DNA of 40,614 bases from CAZQLE01 sp964593905 (GTDB lineage Bacteria; Chloroflexota; Anaerolineae; Anaerolineales; Anaerolineaceae). Location: positions 1 through 40,614 of the forward strand of contig CAZQLE010000007.1 of the NCBI GenBank assembly GCA_964593905.1, given 5' to 3'. The notes beneath the pieces were generated by a model, which saw only the letters and a program-made list of their open reading frames with translations, was not told where the DNA came from and did no database searches. A program made the position numbers and the translations under genes. Each line of letters opens with the position of its first letter. The first letter of the stretch is position 1. Below, piece by piece: positions 14,723-24,626 of the stretch.

Positions 14723-17700
14723 ATGACCCAACGCCGCCTTCAAAAAAGTCTCCATATTTGCATGATTCTGATGATGATATCGGGCCTGATGGGCGCGATG
14801 CCAGTGCGGGCAGAAGCTGAGCCGTCTGGCGTGCTGCGCCCCCCGGCGGCTGAACCCACCCCGCCGGGACCAGAATTGCGTTACGGCTATGCAGAAGATG
14901 GGCGGGTGAATTTTATCGGCGGCAGTTCGGGTTCACCCCTGTTAAGTGGCGCGGAGGGCGTGAGCGCCATGTCGGATGTGGATGCAGCCGAAGCAGTGCT
15001 GGCACAGTATGGGCCCGAGTTTGGACTGCAGGATCCGTTGCAGGAATTGAAATTGGACCGCAGCTCACAGGATGAGCAGGGCAGCACCCTGCGCTACCGC
15101 CAGGAATTTGCCGGCATTCCGGTGTTGGGCGGTGAGATGCTGGTTAACCGGGACGAATATGGCAACATTCTTTCGTTGAACGGCGAAGTTTCGCCGGGGC
15201 TGGCTCCTGCGGTCAGCTCGGCGGTTGTGAGCGCAGAACAGGCGCAGCAAAAGGCCGCGGCCGGGGCGCAGGAATGGTACGGGCTGGCGGCGGAAAATAT
15301 TGGTATGACGCCCCCCGAATTGTGGTGGTACGACGAGCGCATCTTTAAACCCGGTAACGAGCCAGTGACCCTGACCTGGCGCATGGAGCTTACGGCGCTG
15401 GACGGCAGCCAGTTGGTGCGGGAACTGGTGTTGGTGGATGCCGTGAGCGGCGAAATAGTTTTACATTTTAATCAGATCGATACTTCGTGGCACAAACAGG
15501 CAGAATCTCCGGCTGGTACCGAAACTCCGGTGGGTGAACCCGCCGCAGAACCCACGGTTGAAGCGACCCTCGAACCAACCCTCGAACCGGTGGTGACTGA
15601 AACGCCGCTGGAGCAGCCCACCGGCACAGCCGAACCGCCGGCTGGGGAACCGGTGGCAGGCCAGGCTGGTGTGGTGTGGTACGTTTCGCCGACAGGGAAC
15701 GATGCCAATGGGTGTAAAGCCCCTGAAACACCTTGTCAGTCAATTATGGCGGCAATAGGTAAATCTTCTTCAGGAGATATCATTAAAATCACTGCGGATA
15801 AATATTTGATTGATACGAACCAAAAACTCATCAGAATTAGGAATTCCATTTTATTATCCGGCGGATGGAATCATGAGTTTGGAAGTCAAACTGGGCATAC
15901 GGTTTTGGAAGGTGGAAATCTTTGGAACACAATTGAAGTTAGCGGGATTAACCCCAATGTTCAAATCGACCATTTTATCATGGAAGGGTTTGAGCCATCT
16001 GGAAGTCAGATTATTTATGTGGGAGCATCTGATTCATTAGAGTTGACGAATAGCGCCATCATCAATAACCATGCTTATAGAAATTCTGGTTTGGTCTACA
16101 TAGATGAAAATGCCACTTTTGTGTGCAGCAATGTAACCATTGCACACAATTTATCTACTCCTTTGAGTGGTGATTACCCTCCTGGGTTTGCGATTACGGG
16201 TCACTCACCCAAAAAAGTGGTTATCAAGAATTCGACAATCGTTAATAATCAACTCGAACGCTTAAACGACCAGGCTGGAGTCGGTTTATATATTAAAAAA
16301 TCAAATTCGTCATCGCAAAATCAGCCGATAATTCCAGAAATCATCATTCAGAATTCAATTATTGCTAATAATTCTGCCGGTCAACCTGCGGATATTTATT
16401 CTCCTGATTACCTTGTGCGGTCTGCCGGGCATAATATTATTGGTGCGTATAATGGAAGTAATCTGATCCCTGCCGAAAGTGATTTTTTTGGGCAGGACCC
16501 ATTGTTAGGTGAAATGCAAACAAATGGCGTGCTTGCGCCATTGCCTTCTAGTTTGGCAATTGATCATGGAAGCCCCGATATTCCTGGTTCTTCAGAAACA
16601 GCCTGTGAAACAACCGATCAGGTTGGATCTGCCCGCCCTATTGATGGAAACAGGGACGGTCTTTCTGTTTGTGACATCGGGGCTTATGAGGTTGTATCTC
16701 CTCTGCCAGGTGATCCGGCGCAGATTGAATTACTTCCGCAGGCAATGGTGTTTGGCAAAGTATCGGAAGCGTATTTGCCGTTATCTGTAAAGGTGACAGA
16801 TGCTTTCGGCTGGCCTGTTGGTGGTGCAACGGTGAGTGTTACCGCTCCCGAGTCTGGTCCCTCTGGCGCATTTCAAAATGATCTTGGAACTCATGTCATG
16901 GTTGTGACCAATAATGATGGGATTGTTGTTTTACCATCCTTCATTGCAAATGATATCCCTGGTCAATTTTCTCTGCACGTTGAGATTCAGAATTATCCGC
17001 TTCAGGCAGATTTTGTTTTTGAAAACTATTTGCCTATCCCATCTTCTCTACAGTTGTTAACCGGAGGAAATCAAATTGTTGGGCCGACAATGTTGGCTGA
17101 ACAACCGTTCCGTGTATTTGTTAAAGACCAACATGATTTTCCAATGGCTGATGTTCAGGTTGTATTCAATGCTCCTCTGGAAGGTTCCAGTGGGACTTTT
17201 ATCGATACAGGCACCCATCAATTCAGCTCAATTACAAATTTATCGGGTGAGGCGGTAACAGCTAAAATCAAGGCTAATGGAATTCCGGGAAATTATGAGA
17301 TTGCAGTTTCTGTTCAGGACTCAGGACTGACAATTTCAATACCGATTGCAAATAAGGGACTTTTTGTATCACAAGGTGGAAGTGATCAAATTGATAGTCA
17401 GCCGAATAATTGTGCCTTGCCAGCTTCACCGTGCAAGACTTTTGCTCAGGCACTCAGTAATAAATCTGCTGGAATCACGATTTACAGCACGGCAGAGGAA
17501 TTTGAAAATGGGGTTATTGTTTTGCCCCAATATGAATCTGGCCAATTAATTTTCTCTGGAGGCTGGTCACCTTCGTTTTCTGCTGTGGTAGGAAAAACCA
17601 TCTTGACCGCCACTCTGCCGAATCTTAGGGCATTTATTACTTATCGTTTTCAGGTCGGGTTATCAAATTTTCAAATTGAAAATTACGCGTATGGTTTTTC

Positions 17701-20700
17701 AGGTCAATCAGAATCGTGGATAAAAAAATCCGTATTCATGAACAATCAAGTTGGACTTTCTTTAGGATCTGAATGGAAGGTTGAAGATAGCGGAATCATA
17801 AATAATGCAACCGGCATTGTAAATGGGGGAACAGGTGTTGTTAAGAACTCAGTTATTACTTCGATCTTGAGTCGTTATCAATCTGGAATTGCTATTTCGA
17901 ATTTTAAAAACCTTAAAATTATTCATTCAACAATCGGTACAAAAACGGCCAAATATGAAATTCTTAACAAAGGAACCCTAAGCCTAAAAGGAAACATTCT
18001 GTTTGGATCTGTTCGTCCTTTTGGTGAAAATTCCGGTCAAATCTATTCTTTTGGCAGCAATCTGATTCAATCCACTACTCTCTGTGAAAATAATAAATGC
18101 GGATATGCAATTTTTCAAACCTCTGATCTGATCGGAATTGACCCACGTTTGGGTCTCTTAACAGATCACCGATATCTTCCCTTATTACCTGAAAGCCCGG
18201 CAATTGATGCTGCTGCCAGTCTCTTTGCAAACAGCGACTGTCTGGGAGAGGATATTCGCGGCCTGGTCCGTCCAATTAATGGAAAATGTGATATTGGATC
18301 CTATGAATATCAACCTGCGGGATCACCTGTGCGCATCCTGATGTCATTGGAATCAGGACAATCTGTTTTACCACATCATGATTTGTACATCCCCATTCGT
18401 TTTATTGTCATTGATCAAAATGGATCGCCTGTACCCGGGGTGGCGGTACAAATTACAGCGCCGAACCTGGGAGCAAGTGGTGTTTTTAAATCAAATGGTT
18501 TGAATTCGATTGAAGTTATTACAGGCCAGGATGGAAGTCAGCTCACCCCGGTATTTCGCACAAATGAAGTGGAGGGTGAGATACCCCTTGATTTTCAGAT
18601 CATCGGGCTTGCAACCGTAGAATCTCATGCGCAGTTTGTGATCAATAGAACCAATCGGCGATTTGTAGATCCTGTCAATGGTGATGATGGTGTAAATAAG
18701 CTTAACACATGTATGTTAAAGGCAAGTCCATGCCGCACTCTGATGCAGGCTGTGGATATGGCAAATGTAGGCGATCTACTACTGATGGCTGTCGGTATTG
18801 AGAATGTGTTAACAGAAATAACCATAAATAAAAATATATTTATTTCTGGTGGCTGGAACCCCGGTTTTACTCAAAAGGTAGGAGTCACTCAACTTACAAG
18901 GCCTGTCACTTCTAATCACATTCTCTATATTCCGCTTGGCTTTTGGTATGTCTTTTTGGAGGGTTTTTCCTTTCGTGATTCTTATTCACCGATTGGAAAC
19001 TCGACAGAGGGTTTGTTATCCATTCAATCAAGTATGTTAATTGGTAACAAAAATGGGATTTCCAATAGCGCTAACTTGAGTCTTGAAAATGTTACCATCT
19101 CGCAAGGCGGAGCTTCTGATTACAATGGACCTGCGCTATCTAATTCTGGCTTCAGTTCTTTAAACCATGTAACCATTACGGATAGGCATACAGCAGATTA
19201 CTGGGATAATTCGACCGGTATCGATAGCAGGAATGGAATAGTAGAGATTCGCAATTCAATTGTGGCCAGGAATTGGTCAATGCAAAGTTGGGACTGTCAA
19301 GGCCAAATTGTTTCGCTTGGGAACAATATTATTGGCGTTGGGGATGGATGTAATATTTCCAGAACCGCAAGCGATTTGATCGGTAGTTCATATCAACCGG
19401 TTGATCCTAAGTTGGATCTGTTGTATGAAGATGAAAATGGTGTGTCTTCAATTCGATTGCTGCCTGGAAGCCCGGCAATTGATTCTGCGGATCCAGGCTC
19501 TTGCCCATCAACGGATCAACGCGGTGTGAAACGGCCGGATGGAGCCGGATGTGACATCGGCGCCTATGAGGGAACCGCATTGGTGCCCTGGCAAATACCT
19601 GTTTATACCTATGCCGCCGATAAATACCAGCAAGATACCTTTTCTGTAGAAAAGGGAGCCTTGCTTTGTAAAACGCCTTCAGAATCATGTACGGGTGGAT
19701 TAGATCGGGATGCTGACAATGCTCAACGGCTTTCAACGGATTTTATTGAGTTCTTAAGAACTCAATTTGACCGAAAGAGCCTTGATAATGCCGGTATGTC
19801 AATTTACTCCTATATTCACAGCTCAAAATTCCAGAATAATGCAGCCTGGATGGGCGTGCAAGTGGTTTATGGTAATAATTTCCCCAACGCAGATGATGTC
19901 GTGGCTCATGAATTGAGTCACGGTGTCAACCAATTCTCGGCTGATCTATTTTATTATTATCAATCCGGAGCCATTAATGAATCATTCTCTGATCTATGGG
20001 GTGAATATTTTGACCAGAAAAATGGGTTTGGTACAGATGACAGTTCAGTTAAATGGTTGATTGGTGAAGATTTGCCGGCGGGTGAATTGCGCCCTAATGG
20101 GGCAATTCGCAGTATGAGCAATCCAACCCTGTTTTTGGATCCGGATAAAATGAGCAGTAAAAACTATTTCAAGGGATATTACGATAATGGGGGGGTGCAT
20201 TGGAATAGTGGTATCAATAATAAGGCTGTATTTCTGATGGTGGATGGCGGCCTGTTTAATAAAAAATCGATCCAACCTTTGGGCTGGGAAAAAACTGCTG
20301 CAATATATTACTATACTCAAACGAGGTTGCTGACTAGCGGGGCAGATTATGCTGATTTATATAATGCCTTGTCCCAGGCTTGTTATGTGTTAATAAATGG
20401 GGCGGATGGTATTACGGCTGAAGATTGTATTCAGGTTCATAATGCTTTGGATGCCGTAGAAATGAACCGGTCACCAAGTCCAAACTTTAACCCTGAAGCC
20501 CCGGTTTGTGATGCGGGAGCTACAAAAGATTCAAACGATTTGTTTTTCGATGATTTTGAGCATGGGACTGAGCAATGGGTATTTCAGACGAATCAAGGAA
20601 CACAACGGTGGCAAATTGGTCTAGATCGCAACAAACAAGCCAATGCCACCAGTGGTAGAAATGTTCTCTATGCAAATGATTATGATGGACCTTCCTCCGA

Positions 20701-22855
20701 TACATCTGCCAGCATCAAAACATCATTATATATACCTAAAACAAATTCAACCTATCTATACTTTAATCATGCCTACACTCTTGAGTATGGATTTTATAAA
20801 GGTTATATTTTATATATCGATGGCGGCATGGTGGAATATTCAATTAACAATGGTGTGACCTGGATTGATATCAATCATCTCTACGCGGGGGGGCAAAGAT
20901 ACAACGGGAAACTTTATAATGGGAAATATGTCGCTTTTAATCCATTGCGTGGGCGTTCGGCTTTTTCAGGGGAGAGTCATGGTTATGTTTCTTCTCGATA
21001 TAATCTGACATCATTGGCCGGCAAGAATGTGCTTATCCGTTGGCGTCTTGGTGTGGATTCCAATACTTTTGGAAACGGTTGGTATGTAGACGATGTTGAT
21101 GTTTATTCATGTGTGAAGAATCCAACCTACTCATTTTTGGTTTCTCCCACAAATGGAAGCCTTTCGAAAGAACACCGGCCAAAATTCGATTGGGCTGATA
21201 CTGCTAACGCACATCACTATGATCTGCAGATAGCAAAAGATCCGGGCTTTGTGAATCTGGCATTTGAACGCGCGAATATTCTAAAATCCGAATTTCTACT
21301 GGATCAAACTCTGGCTGATAATTCAATTTACTATTGGCGAGTGAGAGCCCGGAGTAGTATCGATGTTCCAGGTGTTTGGTCGAAGACCTTTTCTTTTAGG
21401 ACAGGGATGCTTGCACCTGTTATACAAAAACCTGAAACCGGGCAAATGATGAACTCTCTCCGACCAGTTTTTGAGTGGCGATCATCTCCTGGGGTGGTTA
21501 CATATACTTTAATGGTCTCTTTATCCCCAGTATTTGGGTCGACAGTTCTCAAAGTCACCGTCACCAATCCCACGTATCAACCCACCAAGGATCTGCCGGC
21601 CGGCAAGACACTTTACTGGCGGGTGATGGCCAATGGTGCGAACCCCAGTGCCTGGTCGGCGGGAGGCCAGTTTGTTACGCCGCGCCCGCCGAGTGTGCCG
21701 GCGCTGCTTTTGCCGGGGAGCAATGCTCTGTTGGGAGGTTACACCACCACGCTGCAGTGGAAGGCATCTGTAATTCCCACCGGCGCTGCGCTGTTGGCAA
21801 ATTACCAGCTCCAGCTGGATGACAATGGCGACTTTTCTTCGCCGCTGATTGACCGGAATGATTTGACCGCCACCTCATTGGACCTTGCGGATGCGCTGGC
21901 TGACAATCAGAAATACTTCTGGCGGGTGCGGTCGATTAACACCACTGGCGATATGAGCGCCTGGTCGACGGTATATATTTTGCGCACCCCACTCATCACA
22001 CCGACCCCAGAAAGCCCGGCCAATGCGAGCGCAGTAAATGTGCTGCGCCCAACCTTTACCTGGACGGTTTCACCGGGTGCCAGTTCGTATAATCTGATGG
22101 TCTCTGCGTATCCCAATCTGGCTTCACCCATCTTGAATGTCAGTGTGCCTACAGCCAGCTATTTGCCCACCAAAGATTTGCCGGCGGGCAAGACGCTTTA
22201 CTGGCGGGTGCGGGCTGTCGGGGTGAATCCGAGTCTGTGGTCGGCGATCTACAGTCTAAGTACACCCCGGCCACCCAGTGTGCCCGGTTTGGCGGCCCCA
22301 CAGAACAATGCTTTGTTGACCAACCGTCGACCATCGCTAGCCTGGAAACCATCCACTGTGCCCGCCGGGGCAGCCAACTTAAGTGGTTATGAACTGCAAG
22401 TGGATGACACCGTTGATTTCACTTCTCCATTGGTCAGTGAAACTGGTTTAAGCCACACGATGTATTCCTTTGCGACAGATCTGGCAGACAACACCCAGTA
22501 TATCTGGCGGGTGCGGGCCTGTAATACGAATGGTGATTGTAGTTCGTGGGGCGCTTTTACATTTCGAACCAGTCTTTTACCTCCAGTTGCTGAAAGCCCA
22601 CTGGTCGATGAAGGGCTCAGTGATCCCACCCCACTATTTAATTGGGGCGATGTAAACGGCGCTGTCTCTTATACCCTGGCGGTTTCCACCTCTTCCAGTT
22701 TTTCAGGTACGCTGATATCGACCACGGTGACCACATCGCAATATCAGGCGCTGAGAACTCTGCCGGCAGGGAAGCCAATCTACTGGCGGGTGCGGGCCAA
22801 TGGGCCAAATGGTCCGAGTTTATGGTCTGACTTGCGTCGTTTTCAGGTGGAGTAG
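14723..22855 (+). CDS. Giant secreted M4-type metallopeptidase with beta-helix, Ig-like and FnIII-like modules
   Basis: A 2710-residue exported protein. Signal peptide 1-32; FTP/PepSY-like propeptide about 45-255; Pro/Glu/Thr-rich linker about 260-315. Three parallel beta-helix modules follow (about 318-659, 880-1195, 1312-1617). Each opens with a VSP/VDP-type segment and ASPC/ETPC-like cysteines and ends in CDIGAYE or CDIGSYE. Ig-like domains sit between them (661-880, 1201-1312). The thermolysin-like catalytic domain (about 1623-1913) has HELSH at 1729-1733, GAINESFSD with Glu1753 and Asp1757, and GGVHWNSG with His1826, so zinc ligands and catalytic residues look intact. A jelly-roll/MAM-like domain (about 1938-2131) and six FnIII-like repeats (2133-2710) follow. 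Separating propeptide and catalytic domain by about 1300 residues is very unusual. Composition is mosaic: about 63% GC in sampled lines at both ends, about 33% in a sampled middle line. GGGGGG lies ahead of the ATG. Confidence 0.9.
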   Translation: MTQRRLQKSLHICMILMMISGLMGAMPVRAEAEPSGVLRPPAAEPTPPGPELRYGYAEDGRVNFIGGSSGSPLLSGAEGVSAMSDVDAAEAVLAQYGPEFGLQDPLQELKLDRSSQDEQGSTLRYRQEFAGIPVLGGEMLVNRDEYGNILSLNGEVSPGLAPAVSSAVVSAEQAQQKAAAGAQEWYGLAAENIGMTPPELWWYDERIFKPGNEPVTLTWRMELTALDGSQLVRELVLVDAVSGEIVLHFNQIDTSWHKQAESPAGTETPVGEPAAEPTVEATLEPTLEPVVTETPLEQPTGTAEPPAGEPVAGQAGVVWYVSPTGNDANGCKAPETPCQSIMAAIGKSSSGDIIKITADKYLIDTNQKLIRIRNSILLSGGWNHEFGSQTGHTVLEGGNLWNTIEVSGINPNVQIDHFIMEGFEPSGSQIIYVGASDSLELTNSAIINNHAYRNSGLVYIDENATFVCSNVTIAHNLSTPLSGDYPPGFAITGHSPKKVVIKNSTIVNNQLERLNDQAGVGLYIKKSNSSSQNQPIIPEIIIQNSIIANNSAGQPADIYSPDYLVRSAGHNIIGAYNGSNLIPAESDFFGQDPLLGEMQTNGVLAPLPSSLAIDHGSPDIPGSSETACETTDQVGSARPIDGNRDGLSVCDIGAYEVVSPLPGDPAQIELLPQAMVFGKVSEAYLPLSVKVTDAFGWPVGGATVSVTAPESGPSGAFQNDLGTHVMVVTNNDGIVVLPSFIANDIPGQFSLHVEIQNYPLQADFVFENYLPIPSSLQLLTGGNQIVGPTMLAEQPFRVFVKDQHDFPMADVQVVFNAPLEGSSGTFIDTGTHQFSSITNLSGEAVTAKIKANGIPGNYEIAVSVQDSGLTISIPIANKGLFVSQGGSDQIDSQPNNCALPASPCKTFAQALSNKSAGITIYSTAEEFENGVIVLPQYESGQLIFSGGWSPSFSAVVGKTILTATLPNLRAFITYRFQVGLSNFQIENYAYGFSGQSESWIKKSVFMNNQVGLSLGSEWKVEDSGIINNATGIVNGGTGVVKNSVITSILSRYQSGIAISNFKNLKIIHSTIGTKTAKYEILNKGTLSLKGNILFGSVRPFGENSGQIYSFGSNLIQSTTLCENNKCGYAIFQTSDLIGIDPRLGLLTDHRYLPLLPESPAIDAAASLFANSDCLGEDIRGLVRPINGKCDIGSYEYQPAGSPVRILMSLESGQSVLPHHDLYIPIRFIVIDQNGSPVPGVAVQITAPNLGASGVFKSNGLNSIEVITGQDGSQLTPVFRTNEVEGEIPLDFQIIGLATVESHAQFVINRTNRRFVDPVNGDDGVNKLNTCMLKASPCRTLMQAVDMANVGDLLLMAVGIENVLTEITINKNIFISGGWNPGFTQKVGVTQLTRPVTSNHILYIPLGFWYVFLEGFSFRDSYSPIGNSTEGLLSIQSSMLIGNKNGISNSANLSLENVTISQGGASDYNGPALSNSGFSSLNHVTITDRHTADYWDNSTGIDSRNGIVEIRNSIVARNWSMQSWDCQGQIVSLGNNIIGVGDGCNISRTASDLIGSSYQPVDPKLDLLYEDENGVSSIRLLPGSPAIDSADPGSCPSTDQRGVKRPDGAGCDIGAYEGTALVPWQIPVYTYAADKYQQDTFSVEKGALLCKTPSESCTGGLDRDADNAQRLSTDFIEFLRTQFDRKSLDNAGMSIYSYIHSSKFQNNAAWMGVQVVYGNNFPNADDVVAHELSHGVNQFSADLFYYYQSGAINESFSDLWGEYFDQKNGFGTDDSSVKWLIGEDLPAGELRPNGAIRSMSNPTLFLDPDKMSSKNYFKGYYDNGGVHWNSGINNKAVFLMVDGGLFNKKSIQPLGWEKTAAIYYYTQTRLLTSGADYADLYNALSQACYVLINGADGITAEDCIQVHNALDAVEMNRSPSPNFNPEAPVCDAGATKDSNDLFFDDFEHGTEQWVFQTNQGTQRWQIGLDRNKQANATSGRNVLYANDYDGPSSDTSASIKTSLYIPKTNSTYLYFNHAYTLEYGFYKGYILYIDGGMVEYSINNGVTWIDINHLYAGGQRYNGKLYNGKYVAFNPLRGRSAFSGESHGYVSSRYNLTSLAGKNVLIRWRLGVDSNTFGNGWYVDDVDVYSCVKNPTYSFLVSPTNGSLSKEHRPKFDWADTANAHHYDLQIAKDPGFVNLAFERANILKSEFLLDQTLADNSIYYWRVRARSSIDVPGVWSKTFSFRTGMLAPVIQKPETGQMMNSLRPVFEWRSSPGVVTYTLMVSLSPVFGSTVLKVTVTNPTYQPTKDLPAGKTLYWRVMANGANPSAWSAGGQFVTPRPPSVPALLLPGSNALLGGYTTTLQWKASVIPTGAALLANYQLQLDDNGDFSSPLIDRNDLTATSLDLADALADNQKYFWRVRSINTTGDMSAWSTVYILRTPLITPTPESPANASAVNVLRPTFTWTVSPGASSYNLMVSAYPNLASPILNVSVPTASYLPTKDLPAGKTLYWRVRAVGVNPSLWSAIYSLSTPRPPSVPGLAAPQNNALLTNRRPSLAWKPSTVPAGAANLSGYELQVDDTVDFTSPLVSETGLSHTMYSFATDLADNTQYIWRVRACNTNGDCSSWGAFTFRTSLLPPVAESPLVDEGLSDPTPLFNWGDVNGAVSYTLAVSTSSSFSGTLISTTVTTSQYQALRTLPAGKPIYWRVRANGPNGPSLWSDLRRFQVE

Positions 22856-22874
22856 TTTCGATCTGGTGAACGGA

Positions 22875-22910
22875 CAGCCGGGTGGGCATTCATCCCACCC
22901 GGCTGCCTTT
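22875..22910 (+). terminator. Terminator after the giant peptidase gene
   Basis: CAGCCGGGTGGG at 22875-22886 pairs perfectly with CCCACCCGGCTG at 22894-22905, followed by CCTTT. It starts 20 bases after the stop codon. Confidence 0.8.
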
Positions 22911-22944
22911 CCAAGGTGTAATTTCAATGCAGGGGCGGACCCTG

Positions 22945-22950
22945 TATAAT
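22945..22950 (+). promoter_or_regulatory. TATAAT -10 box for the diguanylate cyclase gene
   Basis: A perfect TATAAT lies 39 bases before the GTG start. The -35 region (TTTCAA at 22922-22927, 17 bases upstream) is weak. Confidence 0.5.
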
Positions 22951-22982
22951 GACCTAAAAACCATCCCATTTTATTTTAGGTC
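22951..22982. promoter_or_regulatory. Candidate operator or leader hairpin upstream of the diguanylate cyclase
   Basis: GACCTAAAA at 22951-22959 and TTTTAGGTC at 22974-22982 are perfect 9-bp inverted arms 14 bases apart. They begin right after the TATAAT and end seven bases before the GTG start, so a bound repressor or an RNA hairpin here could block expression. The right arm also occupies the place of the ribosome binding site. Confidence 0.5.
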
Positions 22983-22988
22983 AGTGCC

Positions 22989-24536
22989 GTGAACCAGTAT
23001 ACCCTTTTTGTTTTGCTCTCTCCCTTTGCCTGTGTGATCTCGCTGGCTGTTGCGGTTTATAGCTGGCAGCATAATAAAGCACGCGCGGCCAAACCTCTGG
23101 CGTTGGTGATGGCCGCGGTTACCGGTTATCTGTTTTTTAATACGCTGGAACTGGTCAGCCCGACGCCAGAGGCAACGCTGTTTTTTGCCCAGGTTTGCTA
23201 TGTTTTTATTGCCCTGTTAACCGTTGGCTGGTTTTTGTTTGCGCTTGAATATGCAAAACATGACCGCTGGATAAAACCCTGGTTTTTTCGTTTGCTGTGG
23301 GTCATTCCGGTAATCACGGTTGTGCTGGCATTTACCAATGATCTGCATCATTTGATCTGGATGGATTATGCGTTCTTTCCGGTGGGGAACGGTTATCTCA
23401 CCCTGCGGGTTCGTGTTTATGGAACCTGGTTCTGGTTCTTCTGGCTGCAAGCTTATTTTTTGATCCTTTCTGGTGCGGTCGTTATCTTTCTGGCAGACTT
23501 TACCCCCAATGGCAATTTTCGAAAATATTCGCGCTGGGCTCTGGCCGGTGCTTTGCTGCCTCTGGCGCTCAACCTGGTGTATGTGCTAAAACTGATCCCC
23601 GGTTTTTACAAAGATTATTCTCCATTATGCTATGCGGCGAGCGGCATTCTGTTTGCGATCAGCATCTTTCGCCGCCGGTTGTTGGAACTGACGCCTTTTG
23701 CACGTACGATTCTGGTTGACAGCATGGATGACGGCGTGGTCATTCTCGATGCAGAGTTTCGGGTGGCCGATATTAACCCGGCGGCGCTGAAACTATTGCA
23801 AGATACCCAGCCGGTGACGATCAGCCAGCCCTATGCACCGCTAAAACCCTATTTGCAGCAGTTCGATGTGGCCGCAAACAAGGATTTTATTCAAACTGAA
23901 ATCAGCCTTCCGCGAGGGATGGTGCACCGCCATTTCGATCTACATTTGCGCCGGCTGCGCGATCAACAGAACGAGGTGGTGGGCTATCTGATCACTTTTC
24001 ATAATATTACCGAACATAAGCAGATTCTTCATGTGACTGAGCGGTTGGCCGAACAAGATTCGCTGACCGGAATGTTAAACCGGCGTTATTTCCTGTCTCT
24101 GGCACAGATGGAAGCGGAACGCGCTGTGGAACAGCACGAGAATTATTCTCTTTTGATGATCGATCTGGATTATTTTAAGAAAATCAACGATACTTTTGGT
24201 CATCGCGCCGGTGATCATGTGTTGCAGTCTTTTGCCCAGATTCTGGGATCTTCTTTGCGGGGGTCTGATCTGGTTGGGCGAATGGGTGGAGATGAGTTTG
24301 TGGCGTTGCTGCCCAACACTGATGCACACCAGGCTCGTGTGCTTGCCGACCGGCTGCGAGACCAAATGCGCAACCATGCTTTTCATGTGGCCGGTGTAGA
24401 GACGGTGTATCTGACGTTTAGCGTGGGGCTGGCAGAGTTCTTGTGGAACCAGCCGGTTTCGGTGGACCAGATAATTGATCTTGCTGATCGGAATCTCTAT
24501 CAGGCCAAGTCGGCCGGCAGAGACCAGGTTGTTTAA
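22989..24536 (+). CDS. Membrane diguanylate cyclase (7TM-PAS-GGDEF)
   Basis: A 515-residue protein that makes c-di-GMP from two GTP. Residues 1-225 contain about seven hydrophobic segments of the kind called histidine kinase N-terminal 7TM domain. A PAS-like domain (about 235-345) begins ILVDSMDDGVVILD. The GGDEF domain (about 350-512) starts DSLTGMLNRRYF and has an intact active site GGDEF at 433-437. The product-inhibition I-site RxxD is present at Arg424-Asp427, five residues before GGDEF, so feedback control is likely. No EAL or HD-GYP partner is in the window. The start is a GTG at 22989 without a clear ribosome binding site; a TATAAT and a 9-bp inverted repeat lie directly upstream. It is convergent with the PTS operon. 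Confidence 0.9.
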   Translation: MNQYTLFVLLSPFACVISLAVAVYSWQHNKARAAKPLALVMAAVTGYLFFNTLELVSPTPEATLFFAQVCYVFIALLTVGWFLFALEYAKHDRWIKPWFFRLLWVIPVITVVLAFTNDLHHLIWMDYAFFPVGNGYLTLRVRVYGTWFWFFWLQAYFLILSGAVVIFLADFTPNGNFRKYSRWALAGALLPLALNLVYVLKLIPGFYKDYSPLCYAASGILFAISIFRRRLLELTPFARTILVDSMDDGVVILDAEFRVADINPAALKLLQDTQPVTISQPYAPLKPYLQQFDVAANKDFIQTEISLPRGMVHRHFDLHLRRLRDQQNEVVGYLITFHNITEHKQILHVTERLAEQDSLTGMLNRRYFLSLAQMEAERAVEQHENYSLLMIDLDYFKKINDTFGHRAGDHVLQSFAQILGSSLRGSDLVGRMGGDEFVALLPNTDAHQARVLADRLRDQMRNHAFHVAGVETVYLTFSVGLAEFLWNQPVSVDQIIDLADRNLYQAKSAGRDQVV

Positions 24537-24541
24537 TCGAC

Positions 24542-24568
24542 CAGCCCCCCAAAAAAATTGGGGGGCTG
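24542..24568. terminator. Bidirectional stem-loop after the diguanylate cyclase gene
   Basis: CAGCCCCCC at 24542-24550 pairs with GGGGGGCTG at 24560-24568 around an A/T loop. It lies five bases after the stop codon, between convergent genes. Confidence 0.65.
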
Positions 24569-24596
24569 TCGGGCTGGCGTACCGCTAATTCCAATT

Positions 24597-24623
24597 CCCG
24601 GGGGAGACGGCCCGGGTTTTTTT
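24597..24623 (+). terminator. Rho-independent terminator at the convergent junction
   Basis: CCCGGG at 24597-24602 pairs with CCCGGG at 24611-24616 (a self-complementary hexamer on both arms), followed by seven T at 24617-24623. It serves the plus-strand gene; the PTS operon ends three bases further on. Confidence 0.75.
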
Positions 24624-24626
24624 GGG

